Source: Nannocystaceae bacterium (GTDB lineage: Bacteria > Myxococcota_A > Polyangia > Nannocystales > Nannocystaceae). From it: DNA of 5,043 nucleotides. The position numbers and the translations under genes are program-made. This document shows positions 1 through 5,043 of this stretch, in pieces. Every line of letters starts with the position of its first letter. Positions within the stretch are counted from its first letter, which is position 1. The notes below the pieces were generated by a model that worked only from the letters and a program-made list of their open reading frames with translations, did not search any database and was not told the DNA's origin. Location of the stretch: contig JAESSZ010000274.1 of the NCBI GenBank assembly GCA_016763875.1, forward strand, positions 1-5,043. Reading direction: 5' to 3'.

Positions 1-327
1 CGACTCGCACGCGCCATCGCACGCAGCGTCGCAACAGATGCCACCCGCGCATTGCCCAAGCTCACAGTCCTCGTTCCCGTTGCATGCTTCTCCCAGCCCA
101 CACGTGCCCTGCGATTGGCATTCCGCAGTCCAGCCGCCGGTCCCCGTCCCGTCCGCGCCAGACGTCTCAGCATCGTCTCCCGAAGCGCCGTCCCCCGAGG
201 ATGCGGTCCCCTCCTGCGGCCCAGTGTCGCCGACGCCGCCTGCGCTGGCGGAAGGGTCTGCGTTGCCACCCGCGCAGCCAACGATCAAGAGAGCGGCGGT
301 ATACAGATGGATTGTTCGGTTTTCCAT
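1..327 (-). CDS. Cys-rich secreted lipoprotein, N-terminal 109 residues (3' end outside window)
   Basis: The frame opens at ATG 327-325 and stays open to the window edge. Residues 1-17 form a lipoprotein signal: a short N-region with Arg4, a hydrophobic stretch, then a lipobox L-I-V-G-C with the lipid-accepting Cys at residue 18. Residues 19-65 are a low-complexity Gly/Ser/Thr/Asp/Ala spacer, as in many myxobacterial surface lipoproteins. Residues 70-107 hold nine cysteines (70, 76, 82, 88, 93, 98, 99, 103, 107), including DC-ELGQC-AGGICC-DAAC-DGAC. This resembles the repeated Cys-rich modules of myxobacterial secreted proteins, so more repeats may follow outside the window. It is probably anchored in the outer membrane and disulfide-bonded. 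An in-frame ATG ten codons upstream is possible, but it would bury the signal peptide behind an unhelpful leader; no clear Shine-Dalgarno decides between them. It follows the sigma/anti-sigma pair on the same strand after 104 bases. Its function is unknown. Confidence 0.8.
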   Translation of the reverse strand, partial: MENRTIHLYTAALLIVGCAGGNADPSASAGGVGDTGPQEGTASSGDGASGDDAETSGADGTGTGGWTAECQSQGTCGLGEACNGNEDCELGQCAGGICCDAACDGACES

Positions 328-370
328 GACGTGCAGCGACCCTGGCGAACACCACATTCGTCGCTTCACG

Positions 371-412
371 AAAAAAACTGACGGCTCCCCGCCCGACTAT
401 TTTTGACGACAG
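371..412 (-). terminator. Possible weak intrinsic terminator after the anti-sigma-like gene
   Basis: On the minus strand a GC-rich stretch ends in a run of seven T (forward A run 371-377), starting about 55 bases past the stop of the anti-sigma-like gene. The best stem I can draw pairs 405-412 with 378-385 but has two mismatches in eight and a loop of about 19 bases. The T run supports termination; the hairpin is poor. If it does not work, the lipoprotein gene would be read through from the sigma/anti-sigma unit. Confidence 0.22.
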
Positions 413-431
413 CGGGTCGTGAGCGCGCCTG

Positions 432-1235
432 TCAACGCACGACCAGGATCTGCACCTGAGCCAAGACACACCGATCGGTCTGCGACGCACAGGCCTCCGC
501 GGGACCGAGGTGGACCTCGATGCTCCACAGACCGGGGGCAAGCAGCTCAGCTATCGAGCCTCGGAACTCCAGGACGTGGTCAGACGCCTGCGATACAGCC
601 AGCGCCAGCGGGGTCGCCTCTGCACGCTCGCTCGAGTCGGGGGTCGCAGTTGCCGTTGCGTACGAAGCGACCACGCCGTTGGTGACCGGTACCGCCCGGA
701 GAAGGAAGTCGTCACCGGGCCCGTACGCACGTGGTGACGCATCGTCTGCGCCGAGCATTCGCGCTGTTCCTCCAAGCTCGAGCCTGTACGACGCAAGAGC
801 CCCCCCTGCGACACGCTGGTCTGCGCGCCCTGGGGAAGATGGTGCAGGCCGGGCGAACCACACAACGAGCGCGGCAGCGAGCGAGAACGCCACAGCAACC
901 GCGGCCGTAGCCGCCCACCGTCTCGGACGAACATCCATCGGACGAACATCCATCGGACGAACGTCCCTCGAACGAACGGCGGAGCGAGTCTGGGCGAGGC
1001 GTTCGAGGATCGCATCGGTAACCTTTTGGTCCGGAGGGCTCAAGAGGCTTGCAAGTTCTTCCGCCCGAGTCGAAGACGGGTCTTCACCGGTTTGCACACA
1101 CGCCTCGTCAACTGAGAGTTCACCGCTCGCGACGGCGCGCCAAGCTTGTGGGCACTCGTCGGCAGCAAGCTCTTGGCGGTCGAACGCGGCCATTGCTTCC
1201 AACGCGTTCTCTGTCTCGTCCCCTTGCGTCGTCAT
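432..1235 (-). CDS. Single-pass membrane protein, putative anti-sigma factor
   Basis: This 267-residue protein is encoded directly after the ECF-like sigma gene, and its ATG (1235-1233) overlaps the sigma stop codon as ATGA. The start is supported by AAGGAAGG nine bases upstream; an earlier in-frame ATG at 1313 would lie deep inside the sigma gene and is less likely. Residues 1-107 are polar and partly acidic with helical segments and should be cytoplasmic. Residues 108-128 (WAATAAVAVAF, then SLAAALVVWF) form one membrane helix with Arg on both sides. Residues 129-267 should be periplasmic and look beta-rich. Gene position, topology and overlap fit an anti-sigma factor that holds the sigma factor at the membrane. 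It lacks the HxxxCxxC zinc motif of ZAS-type anti-sigma factors: the cytosolic part has only two cysteines (28 and 46), not so arranged. A short repeat, VRPMD-like, sits at residues 87-104 just before the helix. The anti-sigma role is inferred from context; I recognise no named domain. Confidence 0.85.
   Translation of the reverse strand: MTTQGDETENALEAMAAFDRQELAADECPQAWRAVASGELSVDEACVQTGEDPSSTRAEELASLLSPPDQKVTDAILERLAQTRSAVRSRDVRPMDVRPMDVRPRRWAATAAVAVAFSLAAALVVWFARPAPSSPGRADQRVAGGALASYRLELGGTARMLGADDASPRAYGPGDDFLLRAVPVTNGVVASYATATATPDSSERAEATPLALAVSQASDHVLEFRGSIAELLAPGLWSIEVHLGPAEACASQTDRCVLAQVQILVVR
923..967 (-). repeat. 15-base in-frame tandem repeat, three copies plus a decayed fourth
   Basis: On the forward strand the unit TCGGACGAACATCCA occurs at 923-937 and identically at 938-952, then with two changes at 953-967. 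A degenerate fourth copy follows from 968. The unit is a multiple of three, so it adds whole codons (Asp-Val-Arg-Pro-Met) to the juxtamembrane linker of the anti-sigma-like protein, and copy-number changes would not break the frame. Confidence 0.93.
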
Positions 1236-1891
1236 GAGCTCGAACCTTCCTTCGCGTTTGACTCGTGCTGGCGAAGCACTTTTGCCGCCCGCTGTTTGAA
1301 GCGCGCCCGCCACTGGTACACCGCGTCACAGGTCATGTCGTGCTCGCGTGCTACCTCCTCAGCCGACTGCTGTTCGACAAACAGAGCCCGGTACAAATCT
1401 CGACTGCGACTCGACTCTCTTTCAAGGAGTTGGTCACGGACCTGCCACAGCCACAGCTGATGCAGCAACTCAGGTCCTTCCAGATCGAGTTGCTCGAGTC
1501 GCTCCACTGGGGTGGGCTCGTTGCGCCAGGGGTTGCCGCGTTCGGTCCGAAACAGCTGCAGGACGTGATAACGAATCACGCGCTTAACAAAGCTCCGCAG
1601 CGACAAGCCCAGCTGAGGATCCCATGTCAGCAGCACCCGCCCGTCGTTGGCGAACAGCCTGAGTAAGACGTCCTGCGCGACGTCGTTGCGCAGCTCGGCG
1701 GGTTGGCGACGATAGAATGAACCCCACGGGTACAGCTCGCGACCAGCCAGTTCGATCGTCAAGGGCAGCAACGTACGTGCCAGTCCGTCGGGGCCTCCGC
1801 CACGTCCTTCGAGTGCGGCCGCGATCGACCCTGGCGTCCACGATGCTTGCACCGATCGCGCGGAATCTTGGGAGCTGTGCCGAGCAGACAT
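1232..1891 (-). CDS. ECF-like sigma-70 family RNA polymerase sigma factor
   Basis: The predicted product is 219 residues, close to the usual ECF size of about 180-200 plus a short variable N-terminus. Residues 43-117 match sigma region 2: a helical start, the D-V-A-Q-D-V core at 70-75 (like the family's DLVQDVF), then LRSFVKRVIRYHVLQLFR around 98-115, which fits the region 2.4 part that contacts the -10 element. Residues 118-145 are a linker. Residues 150-207 match region 4, with a helix-turn-helix at about 176-200 (SAEEVAREHDMTCDAVYQWR) that would read the -35 element. It should direct RNA polymerase to a small regulon, possibly its own operon. It overlaps the downstream membrane protein by ATGA, the classic arrangement of a sigma and its cognate anti-sigma. 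The start is uncertain: ATG 1891 is the first plausible one but lacks a well-placed Shine-Dalgarno (AAAGG lies 17 bases upstream). The open frame continues into the DUF1552 gene, but that extension looks like non-coding high-GC shadow. Confidence 0.85.
   Translation of the reverse strand: MSARHSSQDSARSVQASWTPGSIAAALEGRGGGPDGLARTLLPLTIELAGRELYPWGSFYRRQPAELRNDVAQDVLLRLFANDGRVLLTWDPQLGLSLRSFVKRVIRYHVLQLFRTERGNPWRNEPTPVERLEQLDLEGPELLHQLWLWQVRDQLLERESSRSRDLYRALFVEQQSAEEVAREHDMTCDAVYQWRARFKQRAAKVLRQHESNAKEGSSS
1245..1252 (-). promoter_or_regulatory. Ribosome binding site of the anti-sigma-like gene
   Basis: The minus strand reads AAGGAAGG, followed by nine bases and then ATG at 1235. The site lies within the last codons of the sigma gene. 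It decides the start in favour of the ATG that overlaps the sigma stop over the upstream ATG at 1313. Confidence 0.7.
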
Positions 1892-1897
1892 CTGGCT

Positions 1898-1920
1898 CGG
1901 TCGCTGTACCTTTGCGACCG
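1898..1920 (-). promoter_or_regulatory. Hairpin just upstream of the sigma factor start
   Basis: CGGTCGC at 1898-1904 is the exact reverse complement of 1914-1920, giving a perfect 7-bp stem with a 9-base loop that ends six bases before the sigma ATG. The only Shine-Dalgarno-like sequence (minus-strand AAAGG, forward 1909-1913) lies in the loop. The structure could modulate translation of the sigma gene; it could also be chance in GC-rich DNA. Confidence 0.35.
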
Positions 1921-1934
1921 CGAGCGCGCGCTCG
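1921..1934. promoter_or_regulatory. Perfect 14-base palindrome upstream of the sigma gene
   Basis: CGAGCGCGCGCTCG is its own reverse complement and lies 30 bases upstream of the sigma ATG, directly abutting the hairpin at 1898-1920. A dimeric regulator could bind it, or it may be part of a larger 5'-leader structure. Composition alone makes such GC-only palindromes fairly common, so the operator role is tentative. Confidence 0.35.
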
Positions 1935-2014
1935 GGGGCCGATGGTGGTCGCACAACGTACCGTTTGCACCGTGAGCGCGAAATCTGACGGGCGTACGGA
2001 AGATTCCCACAGGC

Positions 2015-2038
2015 GGCCCGAAAACGAAGCTTCGGACC
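2015..2038 (-). terminator. Stem-loop downstream of the DUF1552 gene, possible terminator
   Basis: Bases 2015-2022 pair with 2031-2038 over eight positions around an 8-base loop. Seven pairs are Watson-Crick. The eighth (2017 with 2036) is a G-U wobble in the minus-strand RNA but a C-A mismatch in the plus-strand RNA, so the structure favours minus-strand transcripts. It starts 56 bases after the DUF1552 stop. No T run follows, so it is not a textbook intrinsic terminator; it could instead stabilise the 3' end or form part of the sigma operon's leader. Confidence 0.4.
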
Positions 2039-2042
2039 CGTG

Positions 2043-2073
2043 ATTATGTAGTGATGTTCACGTGTTGGGGCAA
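2043..2073 (-). promoter_or_regulatory. Possible housekeeping-type promoter for the sigma/anti-sigma unit
   Basis: In a locally AT-rich stretch the minus strand has TTGCCC (forward 2068-2073) and CATAAT (forward 2043-2048), 19 bases apart, resembling -35 TTGACA (4 of 6) and -10 TATAAT (5 of 6). The spacing is about two bases longer than ideal. It would start transcription near 2036, about 145 bases before the sigma ATG, placing the stem-loop, palindrome and hairpin in or around the leader. This competes with reading the stem-loop as a terminator. Confidence 0.28.
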
Positions 2074-2094
2074 TCGTCTCCGGCGTTTGATCAG

Positions 2095-3513
2095 CTAGAC
2101 AAGCAGCTCGCTGATCGCCGAGGCGCCAAAGCCGGGCAGACCAAACTCTGGCAACGGCGAGCCGTCTTCGTTGGTCACGCAGGCCATCTGGATGAGCGTA
2201 TTGAGCACGTCGTTGACCGTGTTGTTTTGCCCGTCGAAGTGGAAGTTGCGGCGCCCAGGCCCCGAGCCCCCTGCGATGACAAAGCACAGATCGCGCGAAG
2301 AATGCCCGTCACCCTCGCCGTAGTCGGACGCGAGCAGCAGCAGACTGTTGTCCAGTGCCGTCTGCCCATCCGGACCCTCGACGATGGCATCCAGGTGGCC
2401 CATCAGGTTGGCGAACTGCTGCACGAAGAACTGAAACCCGAACATGCGCATCGGGTCCGCAGGCGCAACGCCGTCGGCGTGCACGGCCTGGTGCCAGTCG
2501 GTGATCGTTGCCGTCCCGTCATCGACGGCGGCAATGCCGAAGAACGGGTTTTGCTGCGACAAGTACTCGATCCGCCCGACGGGCGCGATGCCGCATCCCA
2601 TTGCCTGGGCCATGATCCGGTTGACCAGATCGCCGGTCTCCACCATCGGCATCTGCTCGTAGGCATCATCGCCCTCGGGGATGCCCTCGGGGACCGAACA
2701 CGCGGCCAGCGGCGGCATGTCCAGCTGGATCTGCCGAATCTTGTCAGCGTGGTCGTCGAGAATGGCGCGGTCGGGCGCATCCAGGCCTTGCCGAAGATCG
2801 ACAAAGCTCTCGCGCACGGCGTCGAGCACACTCTTGCGTCGTCGCTGCAGGGCCAAGAAAGCTTCGTCGACCTCGCCGTCGTCGGGGTTGATTCCGTTGA
2901 AGAGGCTCGCGAAGGCCATCCCCGGGTGGGCGTTAACCGTCACCGGGTTGGCCGCAGCTTCGTAGAAGAACTCGCTATTTTGCGCCGATGAGGCCCCACC
3001 CTGCCCGCGAATGGCCAGGTCAACCGACGTGCGCATGTGCTGGGGTGTGGCCAACGCTTGCCCGATCACGTGGTCGACCGAAGGCCCGTTGGGCGTGCGC
3101 GCAACTTCCGGCGAGGACTCAATCACGTTGTCGACGTGGTTGCTTCCGTCTCCCGAAAAAGCCGCCTGAAGCAGGGTCCCCGTGAGCGTGCCTTCTTTTT
3201 TGGCCGGGTGACCGTAGACGTACGAGTTGCCGCCCAAGTCGTACACCGAGTGCGGGCAGTCCGAGATGAGCGTGCAGCGATCTAAGAACGGCGCCAGCGG
3301 CTCGGTGATCTGCGGCAAGGTGAAGTTCGACCCCGTCGCATCTGGCGTCCAGCGAGGCAGATGCGTGCCCATCGGATACGCCATGGTGATCATGCGCGTC
3401 GGCTCGTTGTCTCCGCCGGCCGCACGCGCCGCCTTGGGATCGATAAACCGCCGCAACATCGGAAGCCCCACGCAGATGCCCCCGGCTCCGATCAAAAACC
3501 TACGACGTCTCAT
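2095..3513 (-). CDS. Tat-exported DUF1552 domain protein
   Basis: This 472-residue protein starts with a twin-arginine signal: four Arg then FLIGAGG, matching RRxFL, a hydrophobic stretch to about residue 20, and a possible AxA cleavage site at 29-31. The rest matches the DUF1552 family in order and length: MAYPMGTHLPRWTPD (44-58), EPLAPFLDRCTLISD (71-85), VDHVIGQAL (146-154), FASLFNGI (201-208), KSVLDAV with DRAILDDH (227-255), and the conserved SDYGEGDGH (396-404) followed by FVIAGG. The usual HxxSHH segment is altered here: DWHQAVHAD (339-347) keeps two His but lacks the Ser-His-His. The family is often compared with sulfatase/phosphatase-like folds, but I know of no established reaction. 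Tat export suggests folding, perhaps with a cofactor, before reaching the periplasm or surface. It is translationally coupled to the upstream DUF1592-type gene, a pairing seen repeatedly in Myxococcota and Planctomycetes, so the two probably act together. Start choice is firm because of the Tat motif and the Shine-Dalgarno sequence. Confidence 0.95.
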   Translation of the reverse strand: MRRRRFLIGAGGICVGLPMLRRFIDPKAARAAGGDNEPTRMITMAYPMGTHLPRWTPDATGSNFTLPQITEPLAPFLDRCTLISDCPHSVYDLGGNSYVYGHPAKKEGTLTGTLLQAAFSGDGSNHVDNVIESSPEVARTPNGPSVDHVIGQALATPQHMRTSVDLAIRGQGGASSAQNSEFFYEAAANPVTVNAHPGMAFASLFNGINPDDGEVDEAFLALQRRRKSVLDAVRESFVDLRQGLDAPDRAILDDHADKIRQIQLDMPPLAACSVPEGIPEGDDAYEQMPMVETGDLVNRIMAQAMGCGIAPVGRIEYLSQQNPFFGIAAVDDGTATITDWHQAVHADGVAPADPMRMFGFQFFVQQFANLMGHLDAIVEGPDGQTALDNSLLLLASDYGEGDGHSSRDLCFVIAGGSGPGRRNFHFDGQNNTVNDVLNTLIQMACVTNEDGSPLPEFGLPGFGASAISELLV

Positions 3514-5043
3514 TGGCCCCCTCCAGTCTTGCGAAACATGAACGCGTCCGAAGTCGCGACCGCGACCAGCAGCTCCCGAATGTCGCCATCAGAGGTGGCG
3601 AACGTTTCCTTGATGGTCCCCAAGACACAGGCGTCGGCCGGCGTCTCTTGCCTCCCCAGCGCGTACCGAAACCACTGCGTGGCGTAGCAGTCGCGCGCCT
3701 CGTCGGTGGCCGCGAGCGCATCGATGAGTTCCGCCGCGTCGGCGAAATTCCCCGACAGCGTGCCCAAACTGATCTCGGCCGTCGTGTCGATGGTGGCGCC
3801 GTTCTCGGTCGTCCGGTACGCACCCACCCAGTCGTAGACCTCCAGCGGGAAGCCCAGCGGGTTCATCGTTGTGTGGCAACCCGAGCAGGCCGGCTCGGTC
3901 ATCAACGCCTGAAGGCGGCCCCGCGCCGTCGGCAGGTCACTGTTGTCTTCGAGCGTCCCGTCCACGTCAACATCCCCGGGAAGCGGTGGAGAGGGGGAGC
4001 ACAGCACATTGCTCCGTATGAAGGAGGCCCGCTCGACGAGCGAGGTGCTGTCTTGGTGCGCCAGTGCGGCCATCACGGCGGCGGTCATCAGCATGCCGTG
4101 ACGCTCACCACCGGTGTCGTAGATCGTCGCCAAGCGCGGGTCGATCGGAAAGGCTGGCGTGCTCATCAGCGCTTGGAAACTTCCGTCGGACTCCTCGAAG
4201 ACCCAGGTCGCCAAGGTCCGAAGCTCCTCCCGGAGACCCGCCTCGGTGTCATCGGTCCACAGTTCGTGCTCGCGTACCCCATCTTCAATGGCATAGCCGT
4301 GCATCCACTCGTGGTGAAACGTCGCGAACGTGCGCAGCGCAGCCGGGCCCTCCAGCATCCGTCGGGCCTCGCGTTCGACATCATCGCGAGTCTGCAGCCG
4401 ACCTTCGGCGACGGCCGCCAGCAGCACGTCGTCCGGCGCGCCGTTGGAAAACAGCAACGACATCCGGACCGCCAGTTCGCTGGACGGCAGCAGCGTGAAG
4501 TCTCCCCCGCCCTCCCCGCCGAGCTCCGTCACGTACAGTAGCGGAGGCGCCTGTAGGAAAAATTGCAGCACAGCCGCCAAGCCGGCAGCCTGGCCGTCAG
4601 ACGCGGCGATGCTCGCGTACAGCTCGGCAACCAAGCTCGTTTCGCCGTCGGTGAGCGGCCGACGGAACGCCCTCGCTCCAAACTCGCTGATGAAGCCGTC
4701 GACACAACCGTCGATGTCCCCGGACGAGAATCCGGGCGACAGGCACGGCACCAGCGCGGGAGCGTACGTATCGATACCGTTGGCGAACACCTCGGCGATC
4801 GCGTCGGCGTTGTCCTCGATGGCGATCGACTCGTTGGTACTAACGGTGTTGGCCGAGGCGTAGGTCGAAAACCCCTGGTCGATGAGCGTCGCGGGAAATA
4901 CCGAAACCGCCAGCGCATCCTCGCGAAGGCCCGAAGGGAGAAGGTCGGACAAGATCTGCCGGTACTGCTCCGAGGAGACCCGGCGCAGCGCCTGGGCCCC
5001 GATCTCCTCGCAGTCCAGCATCTCGGGAGCGTCGCCGGACTCG
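3510..5043 (-). CDS. DUF1592/DUF1588/DUF1585 multidomain protein with c-type haem motif (5' end outside window)
   Basis: The frame is open to the window edge; the ATG at 5021 is probably internal because in-frame codons continue upstream and no signal peptide follows it. Residues here are numbered from that Met. The domains come in the standard order of the planctomycete-type (PSD/PSCyt) family: DUF1587 about 12-60 (LRRVSSEQYRQILSDLL), DUF1595 about 112-170 (FGARAFRRPLTDGE), DUF1592 about 178-300 (SSELAVRMSLLFSNGAPDD, then FHHEWM), DUF1588 about 308-412 and DUF1585 about 424-497 (RYALGR; IRELLVAVATSDAFMFR). DUF1588 holds CSGCH at 379-383, a CxxCH haem c attachment site, followed by MNPLGF, whose Met could be the distal ligand. 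It also has the typical C-SPSPPLPGD segment at 341-350. Further Cys pairs (93/106, 445/465) suggest disulfides, consistent with an exported protein. An electron-transfer role, perhaps serving the coupled DUF1552 partner, is inferred; no substrate is known. The stop overlaps the DUF1552 start (ATGA). Confidence 0.95.
   Translation of the reverse strand, partial: ESGDAPEMLDCEEIGAQALRRVSSEQYRQILSDLLPSGLREDALAVSVFPATLIDQGFSTYASANTVSTNESIAIEDNADAIAEVFANGIDTYAPALVPCLSPGFSSGDIDGCVDGFISEFGARAFRRPLTDGETSLVAELYASIAASDGQAAGLAAVLQFFLQAPPLLYVTELGGEGGGDFTLLPSSELAVRMSLLFSNGAPDDVLLAAVAEGRLQTRDDVEREARRMLEGPAALRTFATFHHEWMHGYAIEDGVREHELWTDDTEAGLREELRTLATWVFEESDGSFQALMSTPAFPIDPRLATIYDTGGERHGMLMTAAVMAALAHQDSTSLVERASFIRSNVLCSPSPPLPGDVDVDGTLEDNSDLPTARGRLQALMTEPACSGCHTTMNPLGFPLEVYDWVGAYRTTENGATIDTTAEISLGTLSGNFADAAELIDALAATDEARDCYATQWFRYALGRQETPADACVLGTIKETFATSDGDIRELLVAVATSDAFMFRKTGGGQ
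3517..3524 (-). promoter_or_regulatory. Strong ribosome binding site of the DUF1552 gene
   Basis: The minus strand reads GGAGGGGG, three bases before the ATG at 3513 (the GGAGG core ends six bases before it). It lies inside the last codons of the upstream gene, so the second cistron can be initiated independently as well as by re-initiation at the ATGA overlap. Confidence 0.75.

Noticed and set aside
520..1299. Plus-strand open frame of 259 codons
   Set aside because: It lies opposite the anti-sigma-like gene, which has a membrane helix, a good ribosome site and an ATGA overlap. The plus-strand product is Ser/Ala/Arg low-complexity without features.
1236..1313. Earlier start (ATG 1313) for the anti-sigma-like gene
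   Set aside because: It would overlap the sigma gene by over 80 bases and lacks the well-spaced AAGGAAGG found before the ATG at 1235.
1985..2009. ECF-type promoter (GGGAATC ... GTCAGA) upstream of the sigma gene, suggesting autoregulation
   Set aside because: The two elements are about five bases closer than known ECF promoters allow, so I do not call it.
1892..2287. N-terminal extension of the sigma factor up to an ATG at 2287
   Set aside because: It would overlap the DUF1552 gene by almost 200 bases, and the extra 132 residues are Arg-rich with no sigma features. The sigma domains begin well after the ATG at 1891.
2062..2991. Plus-strand open frame of 309 codons
   Set aside because: It lies opposite the DUF1552 gene, whose Tat signal and family motifs are clear. 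Its protein has no recognisable domain and is rich in Arg, Val and His as expected of an antisense shadow in GC-rich DNA.
3513..4541. Plus-strand open frame of 342 codons
   Set aside because: It lies opposite the DUF1592-type gene, which has five family domains in order. The plus-strand product shows no motif and looks like a high-GC shadow.
4999..5021. ATG 5021 as the true start of the DUF1592-type protein
   Set aside because: The frame remains open to the window edge, there is no signal peptide after this Met, and the DUF1587 motif begins almost at once, so the real start is probably upstream.

Overview
The window is about two-thirds G+C. Every gene I can support lies on the minus strand, so the window is read from 5043 down to 1. 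The gene content suggests a large-genome, predatory or soil/marine delta-type bacterium, most likely Myxococcota. It holds a paired DUF1592-type and DUF1552-type exported protein, an ECF-like sigma factor overlapping a membrane anti-sigma-like gene, and a lipoprotein with a Gly/Ser/Thr/Asp spacer and a Cys-rich module. Planctomycetes also carry the DUF1552/DUF1592 families, but the lipoprotein style looks more myxobacterial. The taxon is inferred from gene style only.

Layout in transcription order. (1) 5043-3510: a DUF1587/1595/1592/1588/1585 multidomain protein with a c-type haem motif; its 5' end lies outside the window. (2) 3513-2095: a Tat-exported DUF1552 protein, joined to gene 1 by a 4-base ATGA stop/start overlap and served by a strong Shine-Dalgarno sequence. 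(3) 2094-1892: a 203-base intergenic region with a stem-loop, a possible promoter in a locally AT-rich stretch, a perfect 14-base palindrome and a second hairpin close to the next start. (4) 1891-1232: an ECF-like sigma factor. (5) 1235-432: a single-pass membrane protein in the position of an anti-sigma factor, again overlapping the previous gene by ATGA, with an in-frame 15-base tandem repeat just before its membrane segment. (6) 431-328: a 104-base gap with a T7 run and at best a poor hairpin. (7) 327-1: the first 109 codons of a Cys-rich lipoprotein that runs off the window.

There appear to be two functional blocks. The first is an envelope/periplasm pair (haem-bearing DUF1592-type protein plus Tat-exported DUF1552 protein) that is probably made together in fixed proportion. 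The second is a signalling unit (sigma factor plus membrane regulator), possibly followed by a surface lipoprotein that could be its target or sensor partner. Neither block has a biochemical function I can assign with confidence. I see no RNA genes, CRISPR array, insertion sequence or plus-strand gene. The long plus-strand open frames lie opposite real genes and look like high-GC shadows.
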